A stretch of 64,000 nucleotides of DNA from Thermogemmatispora carboxidivorans (GTDB lineage Bacteria > Chloroflexota > Ktedonobacteria > Ktedonobacterales > Ktedonobacteraceae), in NCBI RefSeq assembly GCF_000702505.1, contig NZ_JNIM01000001.1, positions 3,100,001 to 3,164,000 of the forward strand. Reading direction: 5' to 3'. Below are positions 62,360 to 64,000 of this stretch, in pieces. Numbering within the stretch: position 1 is the stretch's first letter; each line of letters begins with the position of its first letter. The notes beneath the pieces are model-generated. The model saw only the letters and a list, made by a program, of their open reading frames with translations, had not been told where the DNA came from and did no database searches. Both the position numbers and the translations under genes were made by a program.

Positions 62360-63430
62360 GTCAGAATACTTGTTTCGCCCGCTCTGGGTTTGAAACACAT
62401 CAGGCATAGTCACCGTGCCCTCCAAGGCATAGATCCGGGTCAGAATGCTTGTTTTGCCCGCTCTGGGTTTGAAACCAAAGGAGATCGTCATAAGTCCAAA
62501 GGAGATCGTCATGGTCAGAATGCTTGTTTTGCCCGCTCTGGGTTTGAAACGTAGCCTCAGCTCCTCGAAGGGATCGGGAGCCTTCGTCAGAATGCTTGTT
62601 TAGCCCGCTCTGGGTTTGAAACACGAGCTGACGTTGACCGGGGTGTAGCTCTAACGGGGGTCAGAATGCTTGTTTTGCCCGCTCTGGGTTTGAAACCCCC
62701 GCTCATGCTGAGCAGAGGAATATTGATGTCGGTCAGAATGCTTGTTTTGCCCGCTCTGGGTTTGAAACTAAAGAATTCGGTATTTCCATACCGTTGATGA
62801 TATAGTCAGAATGCTTGTTTTGCCCGCTCTGGGTTTGAAACCCCACGTCCAGGATGGTGCGCACGCTCTCGGGAGCCAGCGTCAGAATGCTTGGTTCGCC
62901 CGCTCTGGGTTTGAAACCTCTAACTGCAGCAACGCTTGATCCAGGGCGAGCCACGTCAGAATGCTTGGTTCGCCCGCTCTGGGTTTGAAACCGGGAATGA
63001 TGGGAAGCGGCGGCGCTGTGGCCACCGTCAGAATGCTTGTTTTGCCCGCTCTGGGTTTGAAACCCCACGTCCAGGATGGTGCGCACGCTCTCGGGAGCCA
63101 GCGTCAGAATGCTTGGTTCGCCCGCTCTGGGTTTGAAACCTCTAACTGCAGCAACGCTTGATCCAGGGCGAGCCACGTCAGAATGCTTGGTTCGCCCGCT
63201 CTGGGTTTGAAACGAATATGGACACGCTGCAACAGTGCACGGCACGCACGTCAGAATGCTTGGTTCGCCCGCTCTGGGTTTGAAACGCATCTACTTGCCA
63301 GGTAGGGACTTCCTCGCCGACTGTCAGAATGTCTGTCTTGCCCGCTCTGGGTTTGAAACCTTGTTGATCTTTGGGAAGGAGATAGGGAATGTCGTCAGAA
63401 TGCTTGTTTTGCCCGCTCTGGGTTTGAAAC
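62360..63430 (+). CRISPR. CRISPR array, 15 repeats of 37 bp, 14 spacers
   Basis: Repeats start at 62360, 62439, 62514, 62586, 62660, 62732, 62805, 62881, 62955, 63027, 63103, 63177, 63250, 63323 and 63394. Each is 37 bp, GTCAGAATGCTTG... to ...CTCTGGGTTTGAAAC. The GAAAC end suggests plus-strand crRNA with 5' handle TTTGAAAC, as in type I or III systems. Spacers are 34-42 bp. Two repeat versions alternate (GTTTTGCCC and GGTTCGCCC); repeats 1, 4 and 14 are further variants. Spacers 7 and 8 are repeated exactly as spacers 10 and 11. No cas gene lies in the window. Confidence 0.98.
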
Positions 63431-63600
63431 GTCTCAGGACCCTACCTTATGTAAGGATTGACATGCCTCCTGCGCCCGCCTGGGATGGGCGCCGCCTGAC
63501 TCCACCTCAGAATCGTTAGCCGCAACCCAGGTCAGGAAGCCCGCCTCATCCGCTCCAGGCTTAGCCCCTTCACCCGACCATCGACGCGCCCCCCCTGACC

Positions 63601-63629
63601 TTGACATCCCTCAATCATTCAATTATTCT
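63601..63629 (+). promoter_or_regulatory. Promoter of the ArsR-like gene
   Basis: TTGACA at 63601-63606, 17-nt spacer, TATTCT at 63624-63629, in an AT-rich island. Confidence 0.75.
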
Positions 63630-63636
63630 ATTGAAT
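63617..63636. promoter_or_regulatory. Operator-like palindrome covering the -10 box
   Basis: ATTCAAT (63617-63623) and ATTGAAT (63630-63636) are exact inverted repeats, with TATTCT between them. AT-rich ATTGAAT half-sites are common in ArsR/SmtB operators. Confidence 0.65.
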
Positions 63637-63781
63637 ATCAATCTATCGAAGCACCCAGAGCCTGGCGCCGCAAAGCCGGTCACAGAGTGGACAGAGAGCG
63701 CAGGATCAAGCGCCGAGCCAGTCCCACCAACAACCGTGGCCGTCTGGTCTCAGCAAGCAAGGAGAGCCAGGAGAAGAGCGT

Positions 63782-63823
63782 AGAGTAGAGCAGAGCAGAG
63801 CAGAGCAGAACAGAACAGAGCAA
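63782..63823. repeat. Pentanucleotide tract (AGAGC / AGAAC)n
   Basis: About eight imperfect 5-bp units, purine-rich on the plus strand, about 30 nt before the GTG start of the next gene. Confidence 0.8.
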
Positions 63824-63850
63824 AGAAGAGAGAGGAGAGCAGAAATCGGC

Positions 63851-64000
63851 GTGGCATACCAGCATCCTGAAAGCAAGCGAGCCTTTAAAGATCGGCTCTA
63901 CGAAGAACTGGCGCGCATCGGCAAAGCCCTGGCCAGCCCCCACCGACTGGAGCTGCTCGACCTCCTCGCCCAGAGCGAGCGCAGCGTCGAAGAGCTGGCC
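63851..64000 (+). CDS. ArsR-family transcriptional regulator, N-terminal part only
   Basis: GTG 63851 with GAGAGGAG 12-13 nt upstream opens 50 codons that reach the right edge. LYEELARIGKALASPHRLELLDLLAQSERSVEELA is the winged-helix opening of ArsR/SmtB regulators (helices 1-3). Many such proteins with this longer N-terminus (HPESKRAFKDRLYEELA) also carry a rhodanese domain, which would lie beyond the window. It probably controls itself through the palindrome at 63617. Ligand unknown. Confidence 0.85.
   Translation, partial: MAYQHPESKRAFKDRLYEELARIGKALASPHRLELLDLLAQSERSVEELA

Larger units (their letters stand above)
63431..63850. other. Region between CRISPR array and ArsR-like gene
   Basis: Holds the promoter with overlapping palindrome at 63601-63636 and a purine-rich pentanucleotide tract at 63782-63823. 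No gene. Confidence 0.6.

Noticed and set aside
62733..63290. Long minus-strand open frame (185 codons) across the CRISPR array with repeated peptide units
   Set aside because: It is the array read in one frame; the repeats are 37 bp with variable spacers and no ribosome site, so not a protein.
1..64000. tRNA and rRNA genes
   Set aside because: Looked for T-arm like GTTCRANNC strings with matching acceptor stems; the few hits lie inside protein genes and do not fold as tRNA. None claimed, though a computer scan would be firmer.

Overview
The window looks like one stretch of a GC-rich chromosome from a sporulating or filamentous soil or thermophilic Chloroflexota, most likely class Ktedonobacteria (Thermogemmatispora-like). 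This is an inference. It rests on secreted glycoside hydrolases with malectin, CBM2, PA14 and F5/8C modules, zinc-ribbon Ser/Thr kinases carrying WD40 propellers, an ECF41 sigma factor, a GlpP-type antiterminator, GC-rich genes with strong AAGGAG ribosome sites, and no sign of an outer membrane. No rRNA, tRNA or complete transposon was seen.

Layout. 1-1.3 kb: acetyl-CoA synthetase running off the left edge. 1.7-3.8 kb: two near-identical SAM methyltransferases in tandem. 4.0-6.5 kb: an FAD oxidoreductase and its partner ECF41 sigma factor, with a textbook ECF41 promoter in front of the oxidoreductase. 6.6-8.5 kb: a frameshifted membrane protein and a CPBP protease. 8.7-10.8 kb: a clan GH-A glycosidase with CBM2. 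11.1-14.8 kb: a decapitated GT9 gene beside an AT-rich patch, a cupin protein, a GNAT acetyltransferase and an MFS transporter. 15-18.8 kb: an amino-acid permease with a translationally coupled unknown gene, then a nitroreductase-like protein. 19-27.5 kb: a LacI regulator flanked by two secreted malectin-domain polysaccharide proteins whose promoters carry the same LacI-like palindromes. 27.7-32.2 kb: a polyamine/iron-type ABC importer operon. 33-34.9 kb: a secreted repetitive protein. 35.4-39.2 kb: PTS EIICB plus EIIA, then two LURP-one/tubby-like paralogues. 39.3-43.3 kb: glpP diverging from glpK-glpF, with a leader terminator. 44-47 kb: a GH3 glucosidase with PA14. 47.3-48.3 kb: an M23 peptidase. 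49-52.3 kb: thiOGES operon under a TPP riboswitch. 52.6-55.2 kb: an unknown protein and a CBM2 esterase. 55.3-62 kb: a kinase-methyltransferase-transporter module duplicated and then decayed. 62.4-63.4 kb: a CRISPR array of 15 repeats without cas genes in view. 63.6-64 kb: the start of an ArsR-family regulator gene.

How it works together. Much of the window serves uptake and breakdown of plant or fungal polymers: beta-glucan and arabinan hydrolases, an esterase, sugar PTS, glycerol uptake, and the LacI regulator that probably controls the two malectin proteins. Regulation visible in the sequence is unusually rich: a sigma factor with its target promoter, LacI palindromes, a GlpP leader, a TPP riboswitch, and an ArsR palindrome laid over a -10 box. 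The region also shows repeated recent duplication at scales from 16 bp (inside a CRISPR spacer) through 96 bp, 113 bp and 427 bp up to multi-kilobase modules.
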